From NCBI RefSeq assembly GCF_027988105.1, contig NZ_JAQJZJ010000005.1:186001-250000 (forward strand): 64,000 bases of DNA, written 5' to 3'. Source of the DNA: Pseudomonas aestuarii. Lineage in GTDB: Bacteria > Pseudomonadota > Gammaproteobacteria > Pseudomonadales > Pseudomonadaceae. Made by a program: the position numbers and the translations under genes. The notes under the pieces were generated by a model that did not search any database, had not been told where the DNA came from, and saw only the letters and a program-made list of their open reading frames with translations. Positions 51,224 through 60,173 of the stretch are shown piece after piece (the stretch's first letter is position 1; every line of letters begins with the position of its first letter).

Positions 51224-52906
51224 ATGTTGCAAACCCGCATCATTCCGCCCGCGGCGAATGCCCATCAATACCCGCTGCTGATCAAGCGCTTGTTGCTGTC
51301 CGGCGTTCGCTATGAAAAAACCCGTGAAATCATTTATCGCGACACGCTGCGATATAGCTATGCGACCTTCAATGAGCGGGTTGCCCGCCTGGCCAGTGCG
51401 CTGACGACGGCCGGAGTCAAAGCCGGTGATACCGTGGCGGTGATGGACTGGGACAGCCACCGCTACCTGGAGTGCATGTTCGCCATTCCCATGCTTGGTG
51501 CGGTGCTGCACACCATCAATATTCGCCTGTCACCCGAGCAGATTCTCTACACCATGAACCACGCCGAGGATAAGTTCGTCCTGGTCAATAGTGAGTTCGT
51601 GCCCCTCTACAACGGTATCGCCGGGCAACTGACCACGGTTGAGAAAACCCTGCTGCTGACCGATGCCGAGGAAAAAACCGCCGAACTGCCGGGGCTGGTT
51701 GGCGAGTACGAGCGACTACTGGCGGCCGCCAGTCCGAGCTATGACTTCGCCGATTTCGATGAAAACTCGGTGGCCACCACCTTCTATACCACCGGCACTA
51801 CCGGCAACCCCAAGGGCGTGTATTTCACTCATCGGCAACTGGTGCTGCACACCATGGCGGCGGCCAGTGTGATGGGCAGTCTCGACAGCGTGCGCCTGCT
51901 GGGCACCAACGATGTCTACATGCCGATTACCCCGATGTTCCATGTGCATGCCTGGGGCATGCCCTATGTCGCCACCATGTTGGGCGTCAAGCAGGTGTAT
52001 CCGGGGCGCTACGAGCCGGAGATGCTGTGCAAGCTGATCAAGGAGGAGGAGGTCAGCTTCTCCCATTGCGTACCGACCATTCTGCAAATGCTGCTCAACA
52101 CGCCAAGTGCCCAAGGCCATGACTTCGGCGGACTGAAGATGATCATCGGCGGCAGCGCGTTGAACCGCACCCTCTACGATGCGGCCAAGGCGCGCGGTAT
52201 CCAGCTGACTGCGGCCTATGGCATGTCGGAAACCTGCCCGCTGATCTCCTGCGCGCACATCAATGACGAGTTGCTGGCCGGTAGCGAAGATGAACGGGTC
52301 ACCTACCGGATCAAGGCCGGCGTGCCGGTGCCTCTGGTCGAGGCGGCAATCATGAGCGCCGATGGCACGATGTTGCCGGCAGACGGCGAGTCCCAGGGCG
52401 AGCTGGTGTTGCGCTCGCCGTGGCTGACCCAGGGCTATTTCCGCGAGCCGGAGAAAGGCCAGGAACTCTGGGAGCACGGCTGGCTGCACACCGGCGACGT
52501 GGCGACCATCGATGACATGGGCTTTATCGAGATTCGTGACCGGATCAAGGACGTGATCAAAACCGGCGGCGAGTGGATCTCCTCATTGGCGCTGGAAGAC
52601 CTGATCAGTCGTCATCCGGCCGTGCGTGAAGTGGCGGTGGTGGGGGTAGTGGACCCGCAATGGGGTGAGCGGCCTTTTGCCTTGCTGGTGTTGAAAGATG
52701 GTCAGGACCTGGATGCCAAGGGTCTGAAGGATCACCTCAAGCCTTATGTCGAGCAGGGGCATATCAACAAGTGGGCAATCCCCGCACAGATTGCTCTTGT
52801 TACGGAAATTCCCAAGACCAGTGTTGGCAAGCTGGACAAGAAGCGCATTCGCCTGGATATCGCCCAGTGGCAAGCGGCTGGCAGTGCGTTTCTCTCGACC
52901 TTGTAA
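51224..52906 (+). CDS. Fatty-acyl-CoA synthetase (AMP-forming)
   Basis: A 560-residue ligase. P-loop-type motif [20 protein letters not shown] (near 183-202), AYGMSETCP near 331, HTGDVATID near 425, and the hinge/lysine region [15 protein letters not shown] followed by [14 protein letters not shown] with the catalytic Lys. These features fit medium- to long-chain fatty acid CoA ligases. I start at 51224; a GTG at 51215 is possible. It precedes the DUF1302/DUF1329 pair by 230 bp and shares orientation. Confidence 0.9.
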   Translation: MLQTRIIPPAANAHQYPLLIKRLLLSGVRYEKTREIIYRDTLRYSYATFNERVARLASALTTAGVKAGDTVAVMDWDSHRYLECMFAIPMLGAVLHTINIRLSPEQILYTMNHAEDKFVLVNSEFVPLYNGIAGQLTTVEKTLLLTDAEEKTAELPGLVGEYERLLAAASPSYDFADFDENSVATTFYTTGTTGNPKGVYFTHRQLVLHTMAAASVMGSLDSVRLLGTNDVYMPITPMFHVHAWGMPYVATMLGVKQVYPGRYEPEMLCKLIKEEEVSFSHCVPTILQMLLNTPSAQGHDFGGLKMIIGGSALNRTLYDAAKARGIQLTAAYGMSETCPLISCAHINDELLAGSEDERVTYRIKAGVPVPLVEAAIMSADGTMLPADGESQGELVLRSPWLTQGYFREPEKGQELWEHGWLHTGDVATIDDMGFIEIRDRIKDVIKTGGEWISSLALEDLISRHPAVREVAVVGVVDPQWGERPFALLVLKDGQDLDAKGLKDHLKPYVEQGHINKWAIPAQIALVTEIPKTSVGKLDKKRIRLDIAQWQAAGSAFLSTL

Positions 52907-53138
52907 TGTGTGGTGGTGATACCTCGCCAGAGTGACTGCATAGTCAAACAAGCGTTTGGCCTGGCAGTTGCTCTTTTCCAGCCATTCCTGGCTCGTGGCG
53001 GACCGGACTGATGCGCCGAAACCTGCGCGCCAGAGTGGCTGGGAGGCAGCAAATCATACTTTCGAGGGATCAGGTAGTCACACCCTCTGGCTATAGTCCG
53101 CACTATCCATAACAAAAAAGTTACATGGAGTAGTGTCG

Positions 53139-55001
53139 ATGACAAAAGCAAAGCAAACCTGGCGCCTGGCAAAACTGCCGCTGGCCGTCAGCCTCGCATC
53201 CACCCTCGCCGCACCGGCATTCGGTGTCACCTTCAATATCGGTGAAATCGAAGGTCAGTTCGATTCCGCACTGTCTGTAGGTGCCAGTTGGTCTGTTCGT
53301 GGAGCAGATCCAGATCTGGTCGGCACAGTAAATGGTGGTAAGGCTGCCTCATCGACCAGCGACGACAATCGTCTGAACTTCAAGAAAGGCGAAACCTTCT
53401 CGAAAATCTTCAAGGGTATTCACGACCTTGAGTTGAAATACGGCGATACCGGCGTATTCGTGCGCGGCAAGTACTGGTATGACTTTGAAGCCAAGGATGA
53501 AAACCGCCTGTTCAAGGACATCGACGACCATAACCGCAAAGAAGCCGCCCAGGCCTCGGGCGCGCAAATTCTCGATGCGTTCGTCTACCACAACTACGAT
53601 ATTGCCGACTTGCCGGGTTCCGTGCGTCTGGGCAAGCAGGTGGTCAGTTGGGGCGAGAGCACCTTCATTCAGAACTCGATCAACTCGATCAACCCGGTCG
53701 ACGCCGCCGCTTTCCGTCGCCCTGGCGCGGAGATCAAGGAAGGTCTGATCCCGGTCAATATGTTCTATGTGGCGCAGAGCCTGACCGACAACCTGTCGAT
53801 GGAGGCGTTCTATCAGCTCGAGTGGGATCAGACCGTAGTCGATAACTGCGGCACCTTCTTCTCGACTACCGATGTGGTGGCCGATGGCTGCGATAACAAT
53901 TTGACTGTTGGCTCGCCTGCTATCGCACCGTTGCAGCCGATTGCCGCCGCATTTGGCCAGGGTTTCGATGTGGAAGGCGAAGGCGTGGTGGTGCCGCGTG
54001 GCGGTGATCGCGATGCCCGTGACAGCGGCCAATACGGTATGGCCCTGCGCTGGCTCGGCGATAACACCGAGTACGGCGCCTACTTCATGAACTACCACAG
54101 CCGCAATCCCTTCTTTAATACCAAGACGGCAGACGCAGGTACCTTTGCTGCATTGGGCAATGCTAACCCGTTTGCAGGTCCGTTAACTGGCATTCTAGGT
54201 CAGGTATGTGGGGCTCTTGGCGGAGCTCCAGGGTGCTTCGGTAATCCTGCTTATTCAGGTACGGCAAGCGGCTTGGCGCAAAGCACTGTATTGGGCAACG
54301 GCGAATACTTCATCAGCTATCCCGAGGATATCCAGCTGTACGGCCTGAGCTTCTCGACCGTGCTGCCTACCGGTACTTCATGGGCCGGTGAGGTCAGCTA
54401 TCGCCCCAATGCGCCGATCCAGATCAACAGCACTGCGCTCAACCTGGCGCTGCTCAATCCGGCCAGCGGTGGTCAGGCAGCTCCGACCATTGATACGGCT
54501 CCAGGTGCGGAAAATCAGGGTTATCGCCGCAAGGAGCTGACCCAGGTGCAAACCACCTTCACCCATTTCTTTGACCGGGTATTGGGCGCTAGCCGCCTGA
54601 CCGTCGTCGGTGAAGTCGGTGCCGCCCATGTGGGTGCCCTTGAGCGTCGTGAAGATCTGCAGTACGGCCGCGACTCCATTTATGGCGCCTATAGCGCCAG
54701 CAATGACGATGGCTTCGTCACCGCCAACTCCTGGGGCTATCGCGCTCGCGCCATTCTCGAATACCCGAGCGTGTTTGCCGGCGTCAACCTCAAGCCGAGC
54801 CTGTCCTGGTCGCATGACGTCGACGGCTACGGCCCGAACGGTCTGTTCAACGAAGGCAGCAAGGCCGTCAGCTTGGGTTTGAATGCCGAGTACCAGAACA
54901 CCTACACGGCTGACCTGTCTTACACCGATTTCTTCGGTGGCGACTACAACACTGCGATCGATCGCGATTTCGTTGCACTCAGCTTCGGTATGAACTTCTA
55001 A
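53139..55001 (+). CDS. DUF1302 outer-membrane beta-barrel protein
   Basis: A 620-residue exported protein with a signal peptide ending near residue 29 (LAAPAFG). The mature sequence has many alternating amphipathic strands and ends in FVALSFGMNF, the terminal aromatic signature of outer membrane barrels. It belongs to the DUF1302 family, usually found just before a DUF1329 gene, as here (31-bp gap). The pair is thought to handle hydrophobic compounds such as fatty acids, esters or sterols. GGAG lies 8 nt before the ATG. A loop encoded by about 54130-54290 has AT-richer, unusual codons and two Cys (QVCGALGGAPGCFG). Confidence 0.85.
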   Translation: MTKAKQTWRLAKLPLAVSLASTLAAPAFGVTFNIGEIEGQFDSALSVGASWSVRGADPDLVGTVNGGKAASSTSDDNRLNFKKGETFSKIFKGIHDLELKYGDTGVFVRGKYWYDFEAKDENRLFKDIDDHNRKEAAQASGAQILDAFVYHNYDIADLPGSVRLGKQVVSWGESTFIQNSINSINPVDAAAFRRPGAEIKEGLIPVNMFYVAQSLTDNLSMEAFYQLEWDQTVVDNCGTFFSTTDVVADGCDNNLTVGSPAIAPLQPIAAAFGQGFDVEGEGVVVPRGGDRDARDSGQYGMALRWLGDNTEYGAYFMNYHSRNPFFNTKTADAGTFAALGNANPFAGPLTGILGQVCGALGGAPGCFGNPAYSGTASGLAQSTVLGNGEYFISYPEDIQLYGLSFSTVLPTGTSWAGEVSYRPNAPIQINSTALNLALLNPASGGQAAPTIDTAPGAENQGYRRKELTQVQTTFTHFFDRVLGASRLTVVGEVGAAHVGALERREDLQYGRDSIYGAYSASNDDGFVTANSWGYRARAILEYPSVFAGVNLKPSLSWSHDVDGYGPNGLFNEGSKAVSLGLNAEYQNTYTADLSYTDFFGGDYNTAIDRDFVALSFGMNF

Positions 55002-55032
55002 GCGGCCAGGAATTTTGAGGAAGACTCTGTAT

Positions 55033-56400
55033 ATGAAAACAACAAAAAGTCTGTTGCAAACCGGCGCGCTGACCCTTTCGCTGCTGGCCTGCAGCGTTAT
55101 GGCAGCAGTGTCGCCAGAAGAGGCTGCCAAGCTGGGTACCACCTTGACGCCAGTCGGCGCCGAGATGGCTGGTAATGCCGACGGCTCGATCCCGGCCTGG
55201 ACCGGTGGCTTGCCGAAGAATGCCGGCGCTGTCGACGCTGCCGGCTTCCTGGCCGATCCGTTTGCTGGCGAACAACCATTGTTCACCATCACCGCGGCCA
55301 ACGCCGAACAGTACAAGGACAAGTTGACCCCCGGTCAGCAGGCCATGTTCAAGCGTTACCCGCAAAGCTACAAAATCCCGGTGTACCCGACTCACCGTTC
55401 GGCGAGCATGCCGGACTTCGTGCTGGAAGCTGGCAAGCGCAATGCCGTCAACACCAAGATGGTCGAGGGTGGTAACGGGCTCGAGAACTTCGAGCAGGCC
55501 AACCCCTTCCCGATTCCGAAGGACGGCCTGGAAGCGATCTGGAACCATATCACCCGTTACCGTGGCGGCAGCGTCAAGCGTCTGGTGACCCAGGCGACTC
55601 CGCAGGCGAATGGCTCCTACAGCATGGTCTACTTCCAGGATGAGTTCACCTTCCGTGGTGCGCTCAAGGATGCCGACACCAGCAAGCCGAGCAACGTGCT
55701 GTTCTACTTCAAGCAGCGGGTAACCGCGCCGTCGCGTCTGGCAGGTAACGTCCTGCTGGTGCACGAGACCCTCAACCAGGTGAAGGAGCCGCGTCTGGCG
55801 TGGCTGTACAACGCCGGTCAGCGTCGCGTGCGCCGCGCACCGCAGGTGTCCTATGACGGTCCGGGTACCGCTTCCGATGGTCTGCGTACTTCCGACAACT
55901 TCGACATGTTCAACGGTGCACCTGACCGTTACGAGTGGAAGCTGAACGGCAAGAAGGAAATCTACATTCCTTACAACACCTACGCGTTGGATTCGCCGAA
56001 GCTGAAATATGATCAGGTCATCAAGGCCGGTCATATCAACCAGGACCTGACCCGTTACGAACTGCACCGTGTCTGGCATGTGACTGCAACCCTGAAAGCG
56101 GGCGAGCGGCATATCTATGCCAAGCGTGACTTCTTCCTCGATGAAGACACCTGGCAGGCCGCGCAAATCGACCACTATGACGGTCGCGGTTCCCTGTGGC
56201 GTGTAGCTGAGGCCCATGCCCAGTACTACTACGACAAGAAAGTACCCTGGTACACCCTGGAAACCCTGTATGACCTGCAGTCCGGTCGTTACCTGGCACT
56301 GGGTATGAAGAACGAAGAAAGTCAATCCTACGAGTTCGACTATCCGGCCAAAGAAAGTGACTACACCCCGGCCGCACTGCGTCAGGCAGGCGTCCGTTAA
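55033..56400 (+). CDS. DUF1329 exported protein, partner of DUF1302
   Basis: A 455-residue exported protein. Signal peptide ends near residue 24 (CSVMAA). Family features: SPEEAAKLGTTLTPVGAEMAGN directly after the signal (split: SPEEAAKLGTTL, TPVGAEMAGN), PAWTGGLP, and many Tyr/Trp-rich strands (YIPYNTYALDSPKLKY near 320). The fold is a large open beta-clam related to LolA-like lipid binders. It likely passes a hydrophobic substrate to or from the DUF1302 barrel. GAGGAAG lies before the ATG at 55033. A terminator follows. Confidence 0.85.
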   Translation: MKTTKSLLQTGALTLSLLACSVMAAVSPEEAAKLGTTLTPVGAEMAGNADGSIPAWTGGLPKNAGAVDAAGFLADPFAGEQPLFTITAANAEQYKDKLTPGQQAMFKRYPQSYKIPVYPTHRSASMPDFVLEAGKRNAVNTKMVEGGNGLENFEQANPFPIPKDGLEAIWNHITRYRGGSVKRLVTQATPQANGSYSMVYFQDEFTFRGALKDADTSKPSNVLFYFKQRVTAPSRLAGNVLLVHETLNQVKEPRLAWLYNAGQRRVRRAPQVSYDGPGTASDGLRTSDNFDMFNGAPDRYEWKLNGKKEIYIPYNTYALDSPKLKYDQVIKAGHINQDLTRYELHRVWHVTATLKAGERHIYAKRDFFLDEDTWQAAQIDHYDGRGSLWRVAEAHAQYYYDKKVPWYTLETLYDLQSGRYLALGMKNEESQSYEFDYPAKESDYTPAALRQAGVR

Positions 56401-56420
56401 CAGTCGTTGATGCAACAGTG

Positions 56421-56454
56421 AAAGCCGGCCCTTTGGGCCGGCTTTCTTGTTTTG
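56421..56454 (+). terminator. Rho-independent terminator after the DUF1329 gene
   Basis: AAAGCCGGCCC, loop TTT, GGGCCGGCTTTCTTGTTTT: an 11-bp stem followed by a T-rich tail. Confidence 0.9.
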
Positions 56455-56770
56455 CTGATAGCCCAATCGCTGGCCGAGATAGCCCGCGGGGTATTACCCA
56501 GTGCCCACCTGTCTCGACTCTGCGCCACCGATGACCGGGACATGGCCATGCCTGCCGGCCACTTTCTCGTCCTCCGCCACAGCGCGCATTCACCGCGGTT
56601 ACCCCTGCCGCCTGACATGGCCCCGCCGAACTCGCTCAGCCTGAAGCCGAGTTGCGCATGGGTAATGATTTGTTTCCGTGACCACATCCAGGCTTCAAAT
56701 CACATGGTTAAGTCGATAGTCTGCTGAGAGTTCGCGCCTGAACTGGCAATGACTTAACAAGAGCCGGGTG
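56455..56770. other. Non-coding gap before the LuxR-type regulator gene
   Basis: No coding frame recognised. The last 90 bp are AT-richer (ATGGTTAAGTCGATAGTC) and probably hold the promoter of the regulator. Confidence 0.4.
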
Positions 56771-59509
56771 ATGACCGATCTGACGCGTATAGCACCTGCA
56801 GTCAGCGATACCGTCCCTCTGGGCGACAGTCGCTTTTTCCGTCCGCCACTGCCTGCCAGCCATGTGTCGCGGCCGCGTCTGTGTGAGCGGCTGGCCGAGG
56901 GCCTGGCGGGACGACTGCTACTGGTCAGCGCACCTGCGGGATTCGGCAAGAGTTCGCTGGCCAGCGAGTTCTGCCAGGCGCTACCCGAGCACTGGCACAG
57001 CCTGTGGCTGGGCCTGAGTCCACGGGATAGTGATCCCGGGCGTTTTCTCGAGCGCCTGCTGGCTGGCCTGCAGCAGTTTTATCCGGGGTTGGGCGAAGAC
57101 GCCCAGGCCTTGTTGCGTATGCGTCAGCGGCATCAACCCTTCGCCTTCGAAGAGTGGCTCGACGGCCTGCTCGAAGAGTTGGGTGAGCGCCTGGTACCGA
57201 CTGCGCCCTTGTTGTTGGTGCTGGACGATTATCACTTGGCTCAGGGCGCGGTGCTCGACCGCTGCCTGCAATTTCTGCTCAATCATTTACCCGAGGGCCT
57301 GGTCATTCTGGTGACCAGCCGCCAGCGTCCCGACTGGCACCTGGCCCGCCTGCGCCTGTCACGGCAGTTGCTGGAGCTGCAGGAGCAGGACTTGCGCCTG
57401 ACCGAGGACGAGACCCGCGCGCTTCTCGGCAGCCAGGGGGCTCAGCTCAGTGGCCCGGTTCTCGAGGAATGGCGTCAGCGCAGCGAAGGCTGGGTGGCCG
57501 GCTTGCGCCTGTGGCTGTTGACCCGGCAGGAGGCTGAGGACGACAGCCCGGAGCGGGTGCCTCAGGGCGACGAGGGGTTGATCCGCGAGTACTTGCTGGA
57601 GGAGGTGATCGAGCAGCAGTCGGCCGAGGTGCAGAGCTTCCTGTTCGACACTGCCTGCCTGGAGCGTTTCTGTGTCGAACTCTGCGATGCCTTGCGTGAG
57701 GAGCATGACAGCGCGGCGATTATCCAGCACCTGCAGACCCATCAGGTCTTTCTGGTGCCCCTGGACGAACAGGGGCACTGGTTTCGCTACCATCACCTGT
57801 TCTCCGATCTGTTGCGCTCGCGTCCCGCGAGTCAGCGCAGCCAGTCGCAGGCGGCCCTGCATCTGCGAGCCTGTCGCTGGTTCAGCAGCCAGGGCCTGCA
57901 TGAGGAAGCGGTCGATCAGGCGTTACGTGCCGGCCAGCCGGAAGTGGCGGCCAACCTGGTGCAGAACCTGTCTGAGGAACAATTGCTCGGCGAGCAGAAT
58001 GTCGCGCGCTTGCTGCGCTGGAAGATGGACCTGCCCGACAGCCTGCTGGCCAGCACGCCACGCCTGCTGGTGTTGTACGGCTGGGCGCTGGCCCTGGCCT
58101 GTCAGTTGGATGCGGCTGACGAGCTGATCCAGCAGTTGGGGCGTTTTCTGCCGGCCCCCGACGCGCAGGAGCAGGATGATCTCTTGGCCCAGTGGCTCGC
58201 CTTATCCGGCATCATCGCCCGCGGGCGTGGCCAGGTGCCTGAGGCTGAGCACTATTGCAGCGAGGCCTTGGCCCTGCTCAGCAGCAACCGCTGCGGCCCG
58301 CGCCTGATGTGCTTGTTCACCCTGGCCAACCTGGCCATGACCAAGGGCGACCTGTGGCGTGCGCGGGGGCTCAATCGCGAGGCCCTGGAGCTGGCGCAGC
58401 GGGTCGGTAGCCCCTTGTTCGAGGGCCTGGCGCATGCCGAGCGGGCGCGAGTGCTGCACGCCCGGGGTGAGGTCAAGCGCGCCCTGGTCGAGGTGCGCCT
58501 GGGTTTGCAGCGGTTGCAGGGGCTCTCGCCCCAGCGCGTGTATTCGGTGCGGGCGCGGCTGAATCTGTACGAGGGCTATCTGCTCAGCGTGTCGCTGAAC
58601 ACCCAGGCCGCCCGCACCAAGTTGCTGGCCGGGATCGGTGAGGCGCGCGCCTGTCGCGATATCAGTCTTCTGGTGGGGTATTGCGTGCTGGCCGGGGTCG
58701 AGGGGCGTGAAGGACGCCTCAGCGAGGCCTTCGCCCAACTGGCCGAAGCTGAGCGCCTGATGCATGCCTGGGATGTGCCGTCGATCTACTATCTGGCCAT
58801 GATCACGGTGATCAAGTGCGAGCTGTGGTTGTCCCAGGGCCAGCTGGAGTTGGCCGAAGCCTGGCTTCAGCGGCTGGCCGAGACCTATTGCGGCGAAACG
58901 CCCGGCGCAGCCCCCGAGTTTCACCCGCAGCTGGCCTTGCATATCGAGTTGCAGCAGGCCGCGCTCGAGCGTTTGCAGGGGCGTCTGGAGGTGGCCGAAC
59001 GGCGTCTGCGCGCACTCAGTCAGTGCGCGCAGTCCGCATCGGGGCACTTGTTCGTGGTGGCGGCGCAAGTGCAATTGGCCCTGTTGCTCAAGGCTTCCGG
59101 GCGCGACCGTGAGGCTGTCAGCTGGCTGAGCAGTAGCCTGGAAGCGGCGCAGGGTGGCGCTTTTCTGCCTTATCAGGAGTTGTTCGTTCACCAGCCGCAA
59201 TGGCTGCGCGAACAATTGATGGCGCGCCCTGGTTGTACCGTGGCTGCCGAGCTGCTCAAGTACCTGCCTCAGGCCGAGACAGTGGCGCTCAACCGGCACG
59301 ATAGCCAGCTGACCGAGGCCTTGAGTTCGCGTGAGTTGGCAGTGTTGCAGCTGATCGCCCAGGGCTGCTCGAATCAGGAAATCAGCGAACAGCTGTTCAT
59401 TTCGCTGCACACGGTGAAGACCCATGCCCGGCATATCAACGGCAAGCTGGGGGTTGAACGGCGTACCCAGGCAGTGGCGCGTGCCAAAGGCTTGGGGCTG
59501 TTGCGCTGA
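56771..59509 (+). CDS. MalT-type large ATP-binding LuxR regulator
   Basis: A 912-residue regulator of the LAL/MalT class. N-terminal NTPase with Walker A APAGFGKSSL (near 55-64) and Walker B-like LLVLDDYHLA (near 148-157). A long central helical, TPR-like sensor region (about 340-830) follows. The C-terminal LuxR helix-turn-helix is LSSRELAVLQLIAQGCSNQE with VKTHARHINGKLGV (about 848-905). MalT-type proteins form active oligomers on binding ATP and a small inducer. The gene sits immediately after the ligase and DUF1302/DUF1329 genes, its probable targets. The start uses ATG at 56771; GTG at 56768 is also possible. Confidence 0.9.
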   Translation: MTDLTRIAPAVSDTVPLGDSRFFRPPLPASHVSRPRLCERLAEGLAGRLLLVSAPAGFGKSSLASEFCQALPEHWHSLWLGLSPRDSDPGRFLERLLAGLQQFYPGLGEDAQALLRMRQRHQPFAFEEWLDGLLEELGERLVPTAPLLLVLDDYHLAQGAVLDRCLQFLLNHLPEGLVILVTSRQRPDWHLARLRLSRQLLELQEQDLRLTEDETRALLGSQGAQLSGPVLEEWRQRSEGWVAGLRLWLLTRQEAEDDSPERVPQGDEGLIREYLLEEVIEQQSAEVQSFLFDTACLERFCVELCDALREEHDSAAIIQHLQTHQVFLVPLDEQGHWFRYHHLFSDLLRSRPASQRSQSQAALHLRACRWFSSQGLHEEAVDQALRAGQPEVAANLVQNLSEEQLLGEQNVARLLRWKMDLPDSLLASTPRLLVLYGWALALACQLDAADELIQQLGRFLPAPDAQEQDDLLAQWLALSGIIARGRGQVPEAEHYCSEALALLSSNRCGPRLMCLFTLANLAMTKGDLWRARGLNREALELAQRVGSPLFEGLAHAERARVLHARGEVKRALVEVRLGLQRLQGLSPQRVYSVRARLNLYEGYLLSVSLNTQAARTKLLAGIGEARACRDISLLVGYCVLAGVEGREGRLSEAFAQLAEAERLMHAWDVPSIYYLAMITVIKCELWLSQGQLELAEAWLQRLAETYCGETPGAAPEFHPQLALHIELQQAALERLQGRLEVAERRLRALSQCAQSASGHLFVVAAQVQLALLLKASGRDREAVSWLSSSLEAAQGGAFLPYQELFVHQPQWLREQLMARPGCTVAAELLKYLPQAETVALNRHDSQLTEALSSRELAVLQLIAQGCSNQEISEQLFISLHTVKTHARHINGKLGVERRTQAVARAKGLGLLR

Positions 59510-59642
59510 CTTGGAACGGGCGGTTTGTTGATCCCGTGGATTAAGCTCAGCGCACTTCGGGCGAGTCTGCAGGTGCAAGACTGCAGGCACGTCGGCCCAA
59601 TTGTCGGGGCGTGTGGACTGTCCACGAAGCCCCGCAGGGCTT

Positions 59643-59987
59643 TCAGTGGTTGGTGCTCTCCTGCTGTTCGCTCAGCTCGTGCAGATACTTGCGCGACAGG
59701 GCGAGAAAGCGTGGGGTCGGGCCGATGTCTTCATAGAGCGGATTGCCTTCCTCGTCGGTGGCCACCACCTGACTGCCCTTGACGTAGGGCAGGCTGGTTT
59801 CCAGCTCTTCCAGCGCCGCCCCGATCAGCTCGCCGAGTAGTGCTTCCGGGCTGCGTTTGGGGTACATCTCGGCCAGTGCTGCCAAGCGTGCCGCCGCCTC
59901 CAGGTCGAGATTGATCTGATACAGGTTGCGCGTCATACGGCCCTTGGCATTTTGTTCCCAATGGTGGACAAGCTCGCGAACTTTCAT
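59643..59987 (-). CDS. Conserved hypothetical protein (annotated 'pilin assembly' type in some pseudomonads)
   Basis: A 114-residue soluble protein: KVRELVHHWEQNAKGRMTRN, then YQINLDLEAAARLAALAEMY, and an acidic C-terminus (TDEEGNPLYEDIGPTPRFLA). It resembles small Pseudomonas proteins annotated as type 1 pili tip or pilin assembly components, though I see no evidence for a role in pili. A helix-rich N-terminal half suggests a DNA- or protein-binding dimer. No distinct neighbour relationship. Confidence 0.65.
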   Translation of the reverse strand: MKVRELVHHWEQNAKGRMTRNLYQINLDLEAAARLAALAEMYPKRSPEALLGELIGAALEELETSLPYVKGSQVVATDEEGNPLYEDIGPTPRFLALSRKYLHELSEQQESTNH

Positions 59988-60173
59988 GACTACTTCTTCC
60001 TTAACCTGCTCGTGGCAGGTGGCTGTGCAATATGTATGCGGTCACGTCCTTTTGCGACGGGCCTGATTAGAGCCTAGTCCGGCCTGGCGCTCTTGTCGGT
60101 TCGGCGTCGCACGCTTGTAAGATGTTGCCGTGCTGGGCACTCTTGGGGTTCACGCTTGAGCGGAGAGTCAGTC

